From contig OY970244.1 of NCBI GenBank assembly GCA_963715485.1, positions 930,001-994,000 on the forward strand: a stretch of DNA of 64,000 nt. Direction: 5' to 3'. Made by a program: the position numbers and the translations under genes. How positions within the stretch are numbered: position 1 is the stretch's first letter; each line of letters begins with the position of its first letter. Of the stretch, positions 16,540 through 25,226 are shown piece after piece. Source of the DNA: SG8-30 sp963715485 (GTDB lineage Bacteria > Pseudomonadota > Gammaproteobacteria > Steroidobacterales > Steroidobacteraceae). The notes under the pieces were generated by a model that was not told the DNA's origin, did not search any database, and saw only the letters and a list, made by a program, of their open reading frames with translations.

Positions 16540-17553
16540 ATGCAAAGCCTTCTAGACCCCGCTGTCCTGTTCTTCGTGTTTGGCGTTGCTGCGGGGCTCG
16601 CACGCTCCAATCTGGAGATTCCGCCCCAGGTCTCGCGCTTCCTCTCGCTCTACCTGCTGATGGCGCTTGGGCTCAAGGGAGGCTTCGCGCTCGCCAAGTC
16701 CGGGCTCACCGTTGATGTCACGGTGAGCATTGTCTGCGCTCTGTTGCTCGCCGTCGTCGTGCCCGCAATCGGATACCAGGTGCTGCGCCGACTCGTGTCC
16801 GGCTTCGATGCGGCAGCCATCTCAGCGACCTACGGTTCGGTCAGCGCCGTCACCTTCATTACGGCGGCGCAATATCTCGACAGCCGCGGTGTGGACTACG
16901 GCGGGCACATGGCCGCGGCACTGGCGCTCATGGAATCGCCTGCCATCATCATGGCAGTAATCGTCGCCAATGGGATACGTCGGTCGCAGGTCGTGCCGGC
17001 GGGTGCCAGCGCCCACGGCGGCGCCGCAGTCGCGGTGTCGGGTCCGTCGCCGGGCGCAGGCACGTCGGTCGGCAAGATCCTGCACGAGTCCTTCACCGAC
17101 GGTGCGCAGCTTCTGCTCCTCGGCTCAATGGCAATCGGACTGGCGACCGGTGAGGCCGGCCAGGCGGTGATGCAGCCCTTCTCCGGGGATCTCTTCAAGG
17201 GCATGCTCGCGTTCTTTCTGCTCGATATGGGCCTCATGGCCGCCCGCAACTTCGGTGAGCTGCGCGGCAAGCCTCCGATGCTTCTGGCCTACGCAGTGCT
17301 GGGGCCGCTCGCCCATGCGTCACTCGCGCTCGCGCTTGCCATGCTGGCCGGCCTGTCACCCGGCAACGGGGCGCTCCTGATGGTGCTGGCGGCGAGCGCC
17401 TCATATATCGCGGTGCCGGCTGTGCTTCGCTACGCGGTCCCGGAGGCGAACCCGTCGCTCTACTTCGGCATGTCACTTGGTGTCACGTTCCCGCTCAACA
17501 TCTTGCTGGGCATCCCGCTCTACACGAGCGTGGCTGCTGCGGTGCTGGGATAG
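16540..17553 (+). CDS. sbtA: SbtA-family sodium-dependent bicarbonate transporter
   Basis: The 337-residue protein is almost wholly hydrophobic with about ten membrane segments in two halves, as in the SbtA (DUF897) family. Family marks include FFVFGVAAGLARSNLEIP, LYLLMALGLKGG and the YGSVSAVTFITAAQYL region. The known family member from cyanobacteria is a high-affinity Na+/HCO3- symporter in the inner membrane. A central loop (about residues 148-185) is polar and Ala/Gly-rich. No sbtB-type PII protein is adjacent. The divergent CbbR-like gene supports regulated inorganic-carbon uptake. Confidence 0.88.
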   Translation: MQSLLDPAVLFFVFGVAAGLARSNLEIPPQVSRFLSLYLLMALGLKGGFALAKSGLTVDVTVSIVCALLLAVVVPAIGYQVLRRLVSGFDAAAISATYGSVSAVTFITAAQYLDSRGVDYGGHMAAALALMESPAIIMAVIVANGIRRSQVVPAGASAHGGAAVAVSGPSPGAGTSVGKILHESFTDGAQLLLLGSMAIGLATGEAGQAVMQPFSGDLFKGMLAFFLLDMGLMAARNFGELRGKPPMLLAYAVLGPLAHASLALALAMLAGLSPGNGALLMVLAASASYIAVPAVLRYAVPEANPSLYFGMSLGVTFPLNILLGIPLYTSVAAAVLG

Positions 17554-18062
17554 GTCGCTACGCTGCGGCGTGACCATCCGCGACCCTTGGTGGAGCGTCG
17601 CCCCGACCTTGCCGCTTGCATGGCATTGGAACAGGGTGCCGTCCTCGCAGGAATGGCCGCTTCGGGGGCATTTGGATAAAGGGCTGGAACGGCCAGTATC
17701 CGCCGCGGATTCATATGATCGATGCGGCACCTAGACTCGTGACGTCGCGGGAAGGATGTTGCAGATGGGATATAGGACCCGGATTCACTACACGGAAGCC
17801 GACAAGGCACTGATATGGGAACGCTGGCGGCAAGGTGAGTCGCTGAACGCGATCAACAAGGAATCCCGCGGAAGGCCAGGGCAACAGCTGCCAGAGGCGC
17901 CTGGTCCAGGTTTGGCAGCAATTGCCCTCGGGCCCGACCTGTTTCTGCGGCAAAGGACTCTACTGACCTCAGCCTGACGCGGAAAGCGGGAAGCAGGTCA
18001 GCCTCGTACGAAAAGCCTGCTCCGGCACCCACACATCATCATGGCTTGTCGCCAAGACGATG
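17554..18062. other. gap between sbtA and hflC, holding an IS remnant
   Basis: About 500 bp with no intact gene. The only recognisable content is a short transposase N-terminus (17765-17875). No clear terminator for sbtA or hflC was found. Confidence 0.4.
17765..17875 (+). mobile_element. IS30-type transposase remnant (N-terminal fragment)
   Basis: From the ATG at 17765 the frame encodes GYRTRIHYTEADKALIWER followed by WRQGESLNAI, which matches my knowledge of the N-terminal helix-turn-helix of IS30-family transposases. After roughly 30 residues the similarity ends (KESRGRPGQQ) and the frame stops at 17977. The catalytic DDE domain and terminal inverted repeats are absent, so this is a dead fragment. 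Confidence 0.6.
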
Positions 18063-19025
18063 TCAGTCGGCCGGGGACATGCCCTTCAGGAATTTGAAGA
18101 GCTCACTGTCCGTCGTCAGGACAATGGTGGTGTCCTCTGTGATGATGGACTTATAGGACTGCATCGTCCGCGTGAATTCGTAGAAATCCACCGCTTCACG
18201 GCTCTGGTTGTAGGCGCGTGCGTAGATTTCGGTAGCCTTCGCATCCGCTACGCCGCGGATTTCCTCGACCTGCCGGTAGGCTTCGGACTGGATCTTATTC
18301 AGGTCACGCACGCGATTACCGCGGATTCTGGCCGCCTCACCGTTACCTTCCGACAAGAAGCGCTCCGCGATCTGCCGGCGCTCGCTGATCATTCGATCGT
18401 AGATCTTCGGGCGCACACTTTCGTTGTAGTTGATTCGCTTGAAACGGATATCGAGCAATTCAATGCCGAACACTTGGACCTTCTCGGCAGCGGCGGCATA
18501 GATCTCCTGCTCGACCAGTTTGCGTCCCTTCTGAATAGGAACCAGCGAGCCCATATCAAGGTCTCGTTCCGCGTCAGTCAGGAGCGCATCGCGCAACGGC
18601 ACGCGATCCTTGGTTGTCCGAATGATCTCGATCAGCTCGTGCTTGGCGACAGCGTTGCGGGTCTCGCTGCCTAGAATATCGTCCAGACGGGACTGAGCGC
18701 TGCGTTCATCGCGCAATCGCAGAAAATACTGGAGGGGGTCCGTAATCCGCCAGCGGGCGAAGAGGTCGACCGAGATGTAGAGCTTGTCCTTGGTTGGCAT
18801 GTCGGACGGATTGCCGTCCCATTCGAGGACCCGTTTGTCGATGGGATTGACGGCCTGGATGAATGGCACCCGGACTTTCAGGCCAGCGGAAGTCACGGGA
18901 GCCCCTACAGGCTTGCCGAACTGCGTGATGATGACCTGTTCGACTTCGCTCACCGTATAGATCGAACTGAACGAGATGTACGCCCCGATGCCCAAGACCG
19001 CCACGATAGCGATTTGCCGATTCAT
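18063..19025 (-). CDS. hflC: HflC, regulator of FtsH protease
   Basis: A 320-residue SPFH/band-7 protein with one N-terminal membrane anchor (IAIVAVLGIGAYISFSSIY) and a periplasmic band-7 domain starting at the EQVIITQFGKPVG motif. It pairs with HflK to form the HflKC complex that surrounds FtsH in the inner membrane and tunes its activity. Its start overlaps the hflK stop by 4 bp, so the pair is translationally coupled. Length is normal. Confidence 0.96.
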   Translation of the reverse strand: MNRQIAIVAVLGIGAYISFSSIYTVSEVEQVIITQFGKPVGAPVTSAGLKVRVPFIQAVNPIDKRVLEWDGNPSDMPTKDKLYISVDLFARWRITDPLQYFLRLRDERSAQSRLDDILGSETRNAVAKHELIEIIRTTKDRVPLRDALLTDAERDLDMGSLVPIQKGRKLVEQEIYAAAAEKVQVFGIELLDIRFKRINYNESVRPKIYDRMISERRQIAERFLSEGNGEAARIRGNRVRDLNKIQSEAYRQVEEIRGVADAKATEIYARAYNQSREAVDFYEFTRTMQSYKSIITEDTTIVLTTDSELFKFLKGMSPAD

Positions 19026-20092
19026 GGCTGGACTCCCTTCTGGGAGTCGAGGTTCAGCAGTGGCAGGATGTTGCGCGCTTTTTCATCGATAACGATCTTT
19101 GAGCGTATGCCCGGCATGACGTCCTGCAGGGTCTCGATATAGATGCGGCGGCGAGTGACCTCCGGTGCCTTCCTGTATTCTGCCAACAAGGCGTTGAACC
19201 GGGCCACGTCGCCTTCCGCTTCATTGATCCGCTTGAGCCGGTAACCGTCGGCCTCGCGGATTCGCTGATCCTTTTCGCCCTCGGCCAGCGGGATTACCTG
19301 GTTGTAATCGCGTCGGGCCTCGTTGATCAGCTTCTCTTTCTCTTGCTGGGCCTGGTTGACCTCGTTAAACGACTCCTGTACCGGACCGGGCGGATTGATG
19401 TTCTTCAACTGCACCTGGTCTATGCTGATGCCCATTGCATATTTGGTTGAGAGTTCCTGCATTTTGGTCAACGCTTCCAGTTCGATTTCCTGCCGGCCGA
19501 TGGTAATTACCTCGTCCACAGTGCGATCGCCAACGACCTCCCGCATTACGGATTCTGAAACATAGCGGAGGGTTGCACTCGGTTCCCGAACTTCGAAGAG
19601 GAATTTGACGGGTTCCGAAATTCGGTATTGAACTACCCATTCCACGAGTGCGGCATTCAGGTCACCCGTAACCATCTCCGTTTCCCGCTTGCCGTCCACA
19701 GGACTCTGGTGTGGATCAGTGGCGCCTTCAGTCGTGAACCCGAATTCCTGCTTCAACTGCCGTTTTACGGGAACGATGGTCACTGCGTCGATGCCGAGCG
19801 GCAGCTTGAAATGCAGTCCCGGCTGGACTTCCTTCAGATACTTGCCAAAACGCTGCACAACCGCGACAGAGTCGCTCGGCACGGTGTAATAGGCCGCCCA
19901 TGCAACCAGGCCGACCAGAACGACGGCGGCAAGGACGATGACTTTTCGGCCGTCACCATTTGGCGTCATTTGCCCGGGTATCAGCTGTTTGAGCCAGTCT
20001 CGACCCTGTCGAAGCAGATGTTCAAGATCGGGCGGTGTTGTTCCGCCACGCCCAGGGACGCCTCGGCCGCCATTACCGTCCTGCCAGGACAT
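19022..20092 (-). CDS. hflK: HflK, regulator of FtsH protease
   Basis: About 356 residues from the ATG at 20092, which follows a GAGGAG; the frame is open to 20134 but the upstream part lacks a ribosome site. The protein has the Gly/Pro-rich N-terminus typical of HflK (NGGRGVPGRGG), a membrane segment (VIVLAAVVLVGLVAWAAYY), the band-7 domain (DSVAVVQRFGKY) and a coiled-coil tail. It is first in the hflK-hflC operon. The usual hfq-hflX genes that precede hflK in many Gammaproteobacteria are not here. Confidence 0.96.
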   Translation of the reverse strand: MSWQDGNGGRGVPGRGGTTPPDLEHLLRQGRDWLKQLIPGQMTPNGDGRKVIVLAAVVLVGLVAWAAYYTVPSDSVAVVQRFGKYLKEVQPGLHFKLPLGIDAVTIVPVKRQLKQEFGFTTEGATDPHQSPVDGKRETEMVTGDLNAALVEWVVQYRISEPVKFLFEVREPSATLRYVSESVMREVVGDRTVDEVITIGRQEIELEALTKMQELSTKYAMGISIDQVQLKNINPPGPVQESFNEVNQAQQEKEKLINEARRDYNQVIPLAEGEKDQRIREADGYRLKRINEAEGDVARFNALLAEYRKAPEVTRRRIYIETLQDVMPGIRSKIVIDEKARNILPLLNLDSQKGVQP

Positions 20093-20354
20093 CAGAGTCG
20101 TCTCCTCATCTTCTGTGCGCTTATGTTCGCGCAAGAGTGGCGGTGCGCTGTGCCGAGCGCATCGAACGACCTTGATACTACATCGTATGTCATGCGCGCG
20201 CCGGAGGCATTCGGATCACATACGATCGTGTCGACGCCTGGTTTGGCGCAGTTGACCTTGTCCCGCTGCACCGAAATGGCGGCGAATCGATTCAAGTTGC
20301 CTTGGAAGAATTGAGATACCCTGACGGCCGACGGCTTCCGCTGCTGCCAGAAAA

Positions 20355-20801
20355 TTGCTCCTGACGGGCCTGCTCATTGCGTCGCTGCTGACTTGGCATC
20401 GGACTCTCGGCTCCGTGGACATATCGTCGGTTCGCAGCCCCAGGTCGGAGTTCTTCTACTGGCTGACCATCATGTTCTCGCAGACGCTGGGAATGGCTCT
20501 AGGAGACTGGACTGCCGAGTTGCCCGGAGTCGGCTACCTCGGGGCGGCAGCGATCTTCGGCGCGCTGCTGCTGCTGGTGATTGTCGCCCACTTCCGAACG
20601 AGGATTTCCTCTACGGTCCTGTTCTGGATTGCGTTCGTACTCACCAGGCCATTGGGCGCTGTCGTAGGCGACTTCCTGGACAAGCCGGTGAGCAGCGGTG
20701 GACTCGAACTTAGTCGCTATTCGGCAACAGCAATGTTGCTGACACTCATCGTCGTTTGCATCTTTCTGTTCCCGCAACGGGCCGCCAGGACGGCCCACTG
20801 A
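20355..20801 (+). pseudogene. COG4705-type membrane protein, 5' half missing
   Basis: The 148-residue frame, from a TTG, corresponds only to the second half of the COG4705 family, normally about 250 residues made of two similar halves. It keeps the linker (WHRTLGSVDISSVR), the second YWLTIMFSQTLGMALGDW motif and the FVLTRPLGAVVGDFLDKP signature. No trace of the first half is seen between hflK and this point, so a deletion is likely. There is no ribosome site at the TTG. A short functional form cannot be excluded because the half has four membrane segments of its own. Confidence 0.6.
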
Positions 20802-20864
20802 CCGGTAAAGATACTGGTCGAATCGATCTCATGCGTCAGCAGGCACGTCGGACTGGCCAGACCC

Positions 20865-21698
20865 TCAGAAGTCATTGGCCGTGGCTGCGGGCCGCAGCCC
20901 GGAGCCAATCACGAACTCGCCGGGAATTCGAAAGCAGTCCCCATGCCGCCAGGGCTCGATCGATGCCAGGTAGTCGGCGCGCGCCGCAAGGCGGGTCGGC
21001 CCATCGAATCGGGAGTAGGCGAGCGCTACCGGACCACCCAGGAAGGCCGCATCGCAGGCCGCGTCCGCGTCCGCATAGCTGATCTCCGTGGGTATCCTGG
21101 TTGTCTGCACGTCCACCAGCCCGGCAGCGCGCAATGCCTGCGCCAGCGTGTCGCCGCTGCCGACCCGGAAGAACATCGGACAGACCTCGGAACGTACACG
21201 CGCGTCGACGATCGGGAAGATCTCGGCCCATCCGCAGGCGCGTCGTTCACCCCATACAGATACTGCCAGGCGGCCGGCGGGGCGCAGGCAGTGTGCCATG
21301 CCGACCAGCGCCGCTTCCGGGTCGGGCATGTACATCAGGCCCAGGCCGCAAAGCAAGGCGTCGAAGTACGCCATCGGCACATGCTCGTTCAATGTTTGTG
21401 CGTCGGCGCGCACGAAGCGACAGCCGGGTAAGCGAGCGGCCGCTTCGGTCAGCATCGCCTCCGAGATATCACTGCCAACCACTTCGCCGCCGCCCGGCGC
21501 CACTGCCTGCCACGCCGCGCGCGTGAGCAGGCCGGAACCGCAGGCGACGTCGAGCACCCGCTCGCCAGGCCGAAGCGCCGCTGCCTCCAGGACCGCACTG
21601 GTAGCCGGTGCGAGCGCTTCGTTCCAGGCGTTCTCGTAGTGGGGGGCCGCGCGATCCCAGCCGTATCGCTGCAATCGCAACTGCAAGCGCGCGTCCAT
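20865..21698 (-). CDS. class I SAM-dependent methyltransferase
   Basis: About 277 residues from the ATG at 21698, 4 bp after the stop of the OsmC gene; the frame is open further upstream but inside that gene. The methyltransferase motifs are clear: LDVACGSGLLTRAA (motif I), VGSDISEAML, and YMPDPEAALVGMAHCLRPAG. The order resembles UbiE/COQ5-like enzymes of Methyltransf_11 or 25 type. The substrate is not evident. It forms a two-gene operon with the OsmC-like protein. Confidence 0.85.
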   Translation of the reverse strand: MDARLQLRLQRYGWDRAAPHYENAWNEALAPATSAVLEAAALRPGERVLDVACGSGLLTRAAWQAVAPGGGEVVGSDISEAMLTEAAARLPGCRFVRADAQTLNEHVPMAYFDALLCGLGLMYMPDPEAALVGMAHCLRPAGRLAVSVWGERRACGWAEIFPIVDARVRSEVCPMFFRVGSGDTLAQALRAAGLVDVQTTRIPTEISYADADAACDAAFLGGPVALAYSRFDGPTRLAARADYLASIEPWRHGDCFRIPGEFVIGSGLRPAATANDF

Positions 21699-21702
21699 CG
21701 CG

Positions 21703-22224
21703 CTACGCCTGGGGCCGGGGCCCGAAGACCACTTTGCCCGAGACCGGTTGCGGGGTTGAAAATACGTGCAGATAGGGACTGTTGTGTCGCGCCCTCTCGA
21801 GCGCCGCCTCCACAGCCTCACGTGGCGCGTCGCACTCCAGGTACAGCGTGTGCCGCACGTCGAGGTAGCCGGGACTCACGTTCGACATTCCCAACATGCC
21901 GCGATTGTCGAATTCGACGCCCAGCTCTACCTCGATGCTGCGCGGCTCGATCCCCGCACGTGCCAGCTCGATGCTGTAGCTCATGGCCAGGCAGCTGGCG
22001 AGCGCAGCGCGCCCATGTACGCCGGGAGTCGGCCCCGCACCGGTGCCGCCCGCCTCAGCGGGCATGTCGAGCACAAACTGCCAGTCGCCTTCGCGCGTCT
22101 CGCAGCGCAACCCATCGATGATCCGAGCGGACATCGTCGCAGTGGCCTGGGCTGCCGCCGGGCGTCTGGCGAACACCTGTTGCATCCGCTCGAAGCTATC
22201 CCGGATTCGTTGCATGCTGCTCAT
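21703..22224 (-). CDS. OsmC family protein
   Basis: About 173 residues from the ATG at 22224, 7 nt after GGGAG. The OsmC fold is indicated by GPTPGVHGRAALASCLAMSY, in which one conserved cysteine lies on the central helix, and by a late SPYLHVFSTPQPV. Classical OsmC/Ohr peroxidases use two cysteines; I see only the helix one clearly, so peroxidase activity is uncertain. Next to the methyltransferase, separated by 4 bp. Confidence 0.8.
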   Translation of the reverse strand: MSSMQRIRDSFERMQQVFARRPAAAQATATMSARIIDGLRCETREGDWQFVLDMPAEAGGTGAGPTPGVHGRAALASCLAMSYSIELARAGIEPRSIEVELGVEFDNRGMLGMSNVSPGYLDVRHTLYLECDAPREAVEAALERARHNSPYLHVFSTPQPVSGKVVFGPRPQA

Positions 22225-22354
22225 GTCGATGCTCCCGCTGGGCGACGATGGCAATCAGGCAACACTGGGCCAGCCATTGCCGCAACAGACAATTTTCACT
22301 GCCGCCCGGCGTTCGTGACAGATAACCGGCTGCGCGGTTTCCCGCGGGCAGGAC

Positions 22355-22963
22355 TCAAGCCTTTGCGTACCAGAACTTCACGCCGGCGTGGTCATTCACC
22401 GCATCGTGCACGCCCATCAGCTTGGGATAGTCGGCGAAGATCGTGGCAGGAATGTGGTCTACCTTGCCACCTATGAACCAGCGCACCGCCATGTAGATCT
22501 TGAGGTCCACAACCTGGATCTCTTCCCCGCCGAAGAACGGACCGTCGCCTATGTTGTTCTCGGCTGCCCTTGCCCAGGCCGGCAGGAATTCCGCCACGAT
22601 CGCCTCGCGTGCTGCCTTCTTCTCGGCGTCACCCATGCGGATGGTCGGCGAGACGACGGCACGCAGGGTTTCCACGTGCTGCATCATTCCTTCATGCCGT
22701 GCCGCCTCGAAATCGTCGGCAGGGTGCAAGCCGTGACGGCGACCTATCAGCACCAGGATCGCATTGGAGTGCGCGATCGGCTGGCGCCCCGGCAGCTCGA
22801 GGACGGGCAGGCCGCCGTAGGGCATCTGCTCCTTCATCTCGGGCCATGTGGCGGCGTTGATGCGCACGTCCTCGAATTCGAGGCCGGCGAGATGCAGGGC
22901 GAGGCGGCACTCCTCCCCGCGACTTACCGGGGCGTCAAAGTAGATGAGCTTGGGCATGGTCAT
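22355..22963 (-). CDS. glutathione S-transferase-like protein
   Basis: About 202 residues starting MTMPKLIYFDAPVSRGEECR; starts at 22963 and 22957 are both possible, neither with a strong ribosome site. The N-terminal thioredoxin-like domain has the PVSRGEECRLALHLAG helix, GGLPVLELPG with the cis-proline, and the HSNAILVLIGR glutathione-contact helix. The C-terminal all-helical domain follows. The pattern resembles sigma/Nu-type soluble GSTs, also seen in prostaglandin-D-synthase-like proteins. Confidence 0.85.
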   Translation of the reverse strand: MTMPKLIYFDAPVSRGEECRLALHLAGLEFEDVRINAATWPEMKEQMPYGGLPVLELPGRQPIAHSNAILVLIGRRHGLHPADDFEAARHEGMMQHVETLRAVVSPTIRMGDAEKKAAREAIVAEFLPAWARAAENNIGDGPFFGGEEIQVVDLKIYMAVRWFIGGKVDHIPATIFADYPKLMGVHDAVNDHAGVKFWYAKA

Positions 22964-23126
22964 GGCGCAGGAGGATACCACGCTCCGCATCGTACTCAGG
23001 CCCGGATTATGGTAAGGGTGCGGAGCGATGGACAGGCGCCGCGTGCACCGCACTGCCAGAGGGTTGATCGCCGATGAGGCGATCGCGCTGCAACGTGAAC
23101 GCTACTGTGGCTGAATTCCGGGCGAC

Positions 23127-23921
23127 TCAACGCCGAGTCGTGGTTCGGGGCCGGTCCCACCGGTTGCCAAGGAACCCCATCACTGCGCCCTTGAAGAACG
23201 GATCGGTCATCGCCGATACGTGGCTCTTTCCCGGAATGACGACGGCCCTTGCATTGGGGATTGCCTCGGCCAATGGAATCGGGCTACCCGAGGTCGCGTC
23301 CTTCTCGCCGCAGATCACCATCACCGGTGCGCGCACGCGCTCGAACGCCTTCGCCTCGATGCTGGGAAACGAACCCAGCAGGCAGGCCGCCAGCGCGCCA
23401 AGGCGGCCACCCCGGCCGGTGGCCCGCTGGTAGAACTTCTCCATGCTCGGAATGGCGAGCGACTTCGTCTTGCGGTTGTCAGCGGTAATCCTGAATCCGC
23501 GTGACTCCCACTCGGCGGCACTTGTCACCTTCAGCACGTTGAGCCCCGCGCCACCGATGATGCCGGTCAGGAACCGGCCCGGGTATCGGTACAGCAGCCA
23601 GGCGGCGTTGCGCCCACCCATCGAGTAACCGAAGAGGTGCGCCTTCCTTATCTTCAGGTGGTTCATCAATCGGATGGTGTCGCCGGCGATACCGGCGGGC
23701 CTGTAGTCGGCGGGATCGGTCGGCTTGTCGCTCTGTCCGTGGCCTCGTGCGTCCGCCGCAATCACGCGAAAACCCGCCTTCACCAGCAGGTCGTACCAGC
23801 CGGTCGTACGCCAGTTCAGGCGCCGGTCCGCGGCGAATCCATGCAGCAGCAGGATCGGCTCGCCCTTACCGAGGTCGTCGAAGGCGATCCGGACTGGTCC
23901 GGACTGGAAATGATGGGTCAT
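23127..23921 (-). CDS. alpha/beta hydrolase
   Basis: About 264 residues from the ATG at 23921 (MTHHFQSGPVRIAFDD). The fold is well marked: ILLLHGFAADRRLNW oxyanion region, GYSMGGRNAAWLL nucleophile elbow, a CGEKDATSGSP acid turn and PGKSHVSAMTDPFF with the catalytic His. Such enzymes hydrolyse esters or C-C bonds; no substrate is evident. It diverges from the host-attachment gene at 24213. Confidence 0.88.
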   Translation of the reverse strand: MTHHFQSGPVRIAFDDLGKGEPILLLHGFAADRRLNWRTTGWYDLLVKAGFRVIAADARGHGQSDKPTDPADYRPAGIAGDTIRLMNHLKIRKAHLFGYSMGGRNAAWLLYRYPGRFLTGIIGGAGLNVLKVTSAAEWESRGFRITADNRKTKSLAIPSMEKFYQRATGRGGRLGALAACLLGSFPSIEAKAFERVRAPVMVICGEKDATSGSPIPLAEAIPNARAVVIPGKSHVSAMTDPFFKGAVMGFLGNRWDRPRTTTRR

Positions 23922-24212
23922 GGCGTTGCTCTTCGCGATTACCGGCACGAACGCGCGGCGGCGTTTGCCGCCGCTTGTGTGCAGCCAGTTTGGGTTGCTG
24001 CCGCCGTAGTGCAAGACTGGAAATCCGGTATCCGCGCCGGACCCGGCACCTGCCCGGCAGGCCGTATGGTGGCCGGGCGCGCAAGCCAATACGGCAAGTC
24101 CGGGCAGACGCGTCGCCCGGGTAGGCGTAAGTTTCCAGTCAGGGTGACTGCAAAGGATGGTGGGGCGCCCGCGACCTGTGTCACGGCCTGCCCCGTTTCC
24201 GAGGAGGCCAAT

Positions 24213-24668
24213 ATGCCGAACACCTGGGTCGTGGTGGCCGACAGCGGATCGGCCCGCATCTTCACGGCGGACTCGCCGATCGGACCGCTGGTGGAATTCG
24301 CCGACTACGCGCATCCCGAAGCGCTCGTCAAGGAACGCCGCCTGGTCAGCGACCGGGCCGGACGGACGACCGACAGCCATGGCCGGAGCCATGCCTACGA
24401 GAGCGAAGACAGCCCGCAGGAGCATGAATTCAAGGCGTTCGCCAGGCTCCTCGGCGACGAAATCTGCCTGGCACGTGCCAAGGGGGAGTTCGATCACCTC
24501 TTCCTGGTTGCTCCGCCGCAGTTCCTGGGCATGCTCCGCGCCTCGCTCGATGCCGAGACGGGCAAGCGGATCGAGACAGAGCTTCCCAAGAACCTCGTCG
24601 GGCTGAGCGCGGCGGAGATCCGCGCGCGGCTGCCGGAGAGCCTGTACGAGGGTAGCGCTGCGCACTGA
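24213..24668 (+). CDS. host attachment-family protein
   Basis: 151 residues from the ATG at 24213, which follows GAGGAGG by 5 nt. The frame is open much further upstream but the ribosome site and family length fix this start. The order WVVVADSGSARIF, a GRSHAYESEDSP basic/acidic middle and LFLVAPPQFLGMLR are typical of the Host_attach family (Agrobacterium AtsE-type). The family name comes from plant attachment, but members are widespread in free-living bacteria and the fold resembles peptide-release-factor domains; the role here is unknown. Confidence 0.88.
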   Translation: MPNTWVVVADSGSARIFTADSPIGPLVEFADYAHPEALVKERRLVSDRAGRTTDSHGRSHAYESEDSPQEHEFKAFARLLGDEICLARAKGEFDHLFLVAPPQFLGMLRASLDAETGKRIETELPKNLVGLSAAEIRARLPESLYEGSAAH

Positions 24669-24761
24669 CATCGTGGGGCGGCGCTTGCGGATTTCTCGTG
24701 CTGCGGCGCGGGGCGCGGATGTTTACAGTTGAAGGCCGCCCCGTCACGGAGTCGCCTGCGC

Positions 24762-25226
24762 ATGGCTACCGAAGATCTGTTTCCGGGATCGATCGCTTCG
24801 CGTGAAGCGCTGCTGGCAGCCGCCAGGCGGGCGGCACGGCAGGCCTACGCATCGCGCTCGGGTGTGCACGTCGGCGCGGCGATGCTGTCGGCGACCGGGC
24901 AGGTCTACTCGGGCTGCAACGTCGAGAATGCCGCCTTCCCGCTCGGCAACTGCGCCGAGCCCGCCGCAATCGCCGCCGGCGTGCTGGCCGAGGGGCGGGA
25001 CCTGCGGATCGCCGAAGCCGCCGTCTGGGCCGAGACTGCGGACGGCAAGCCATTCGCGATTTCGCCCTGCGGTGGCTGCCGGCAGCGCCTGAGTGAACTG
25101 GCCGTGGGGCCAGACGTGTTGGTTCATTTCGCCTGGCCCGGCCCGGCCATGAAGAGCATTACCCTGGGCGAATTGCTGCCGTTTGCCTTCCGCATGGGTG
25201 CCCGCCCAGCCGGATCAGAAACATGA
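24762..25226 (+). CDS. cdd: cytidine deaminase
   Basis: About 154 residues from the ATG at 24762. Zinc-site motifs are present: CNVENAAFPLGNCAEP with the Cys-Ala-Glu catalytic segment, and SPCGGCRQ with the other two zinc cysteines. The usual Arg after CAE is Pro here. It converts cytidine and deoxycytidine to uridine forms in nucleoside salvage, fitting the deo genes 6.5 kb away. Its stop overlaps the next start in ATGA. Confidence 0.9.
   Translation: MATEDLFPGSIASREALLAAARRAARQAYASRSGVHVGAAMLSATGQVYSGCNVENAAFPLGNCAEPAAIAAGVLAEGRDLRIAEAAVWAETADGKPFAISPCGGCRQRLSELAVGPDVLVHFAWPGPAMKSITLGELLPFAFRMGARPAGSET

Noticed and set aside
15547..17553. Claim of autotrophic CO2 fixation
   Set aside because: Only a regulator and a transporter are seen; no carboxylase or Calvin-cycle gene is present in the window.
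23637..24212. Upstream extension of the host-attachment frame
   Set aside because: Lacks family similarity; the GAGGAGG before 24213 and normal family length fix the start.
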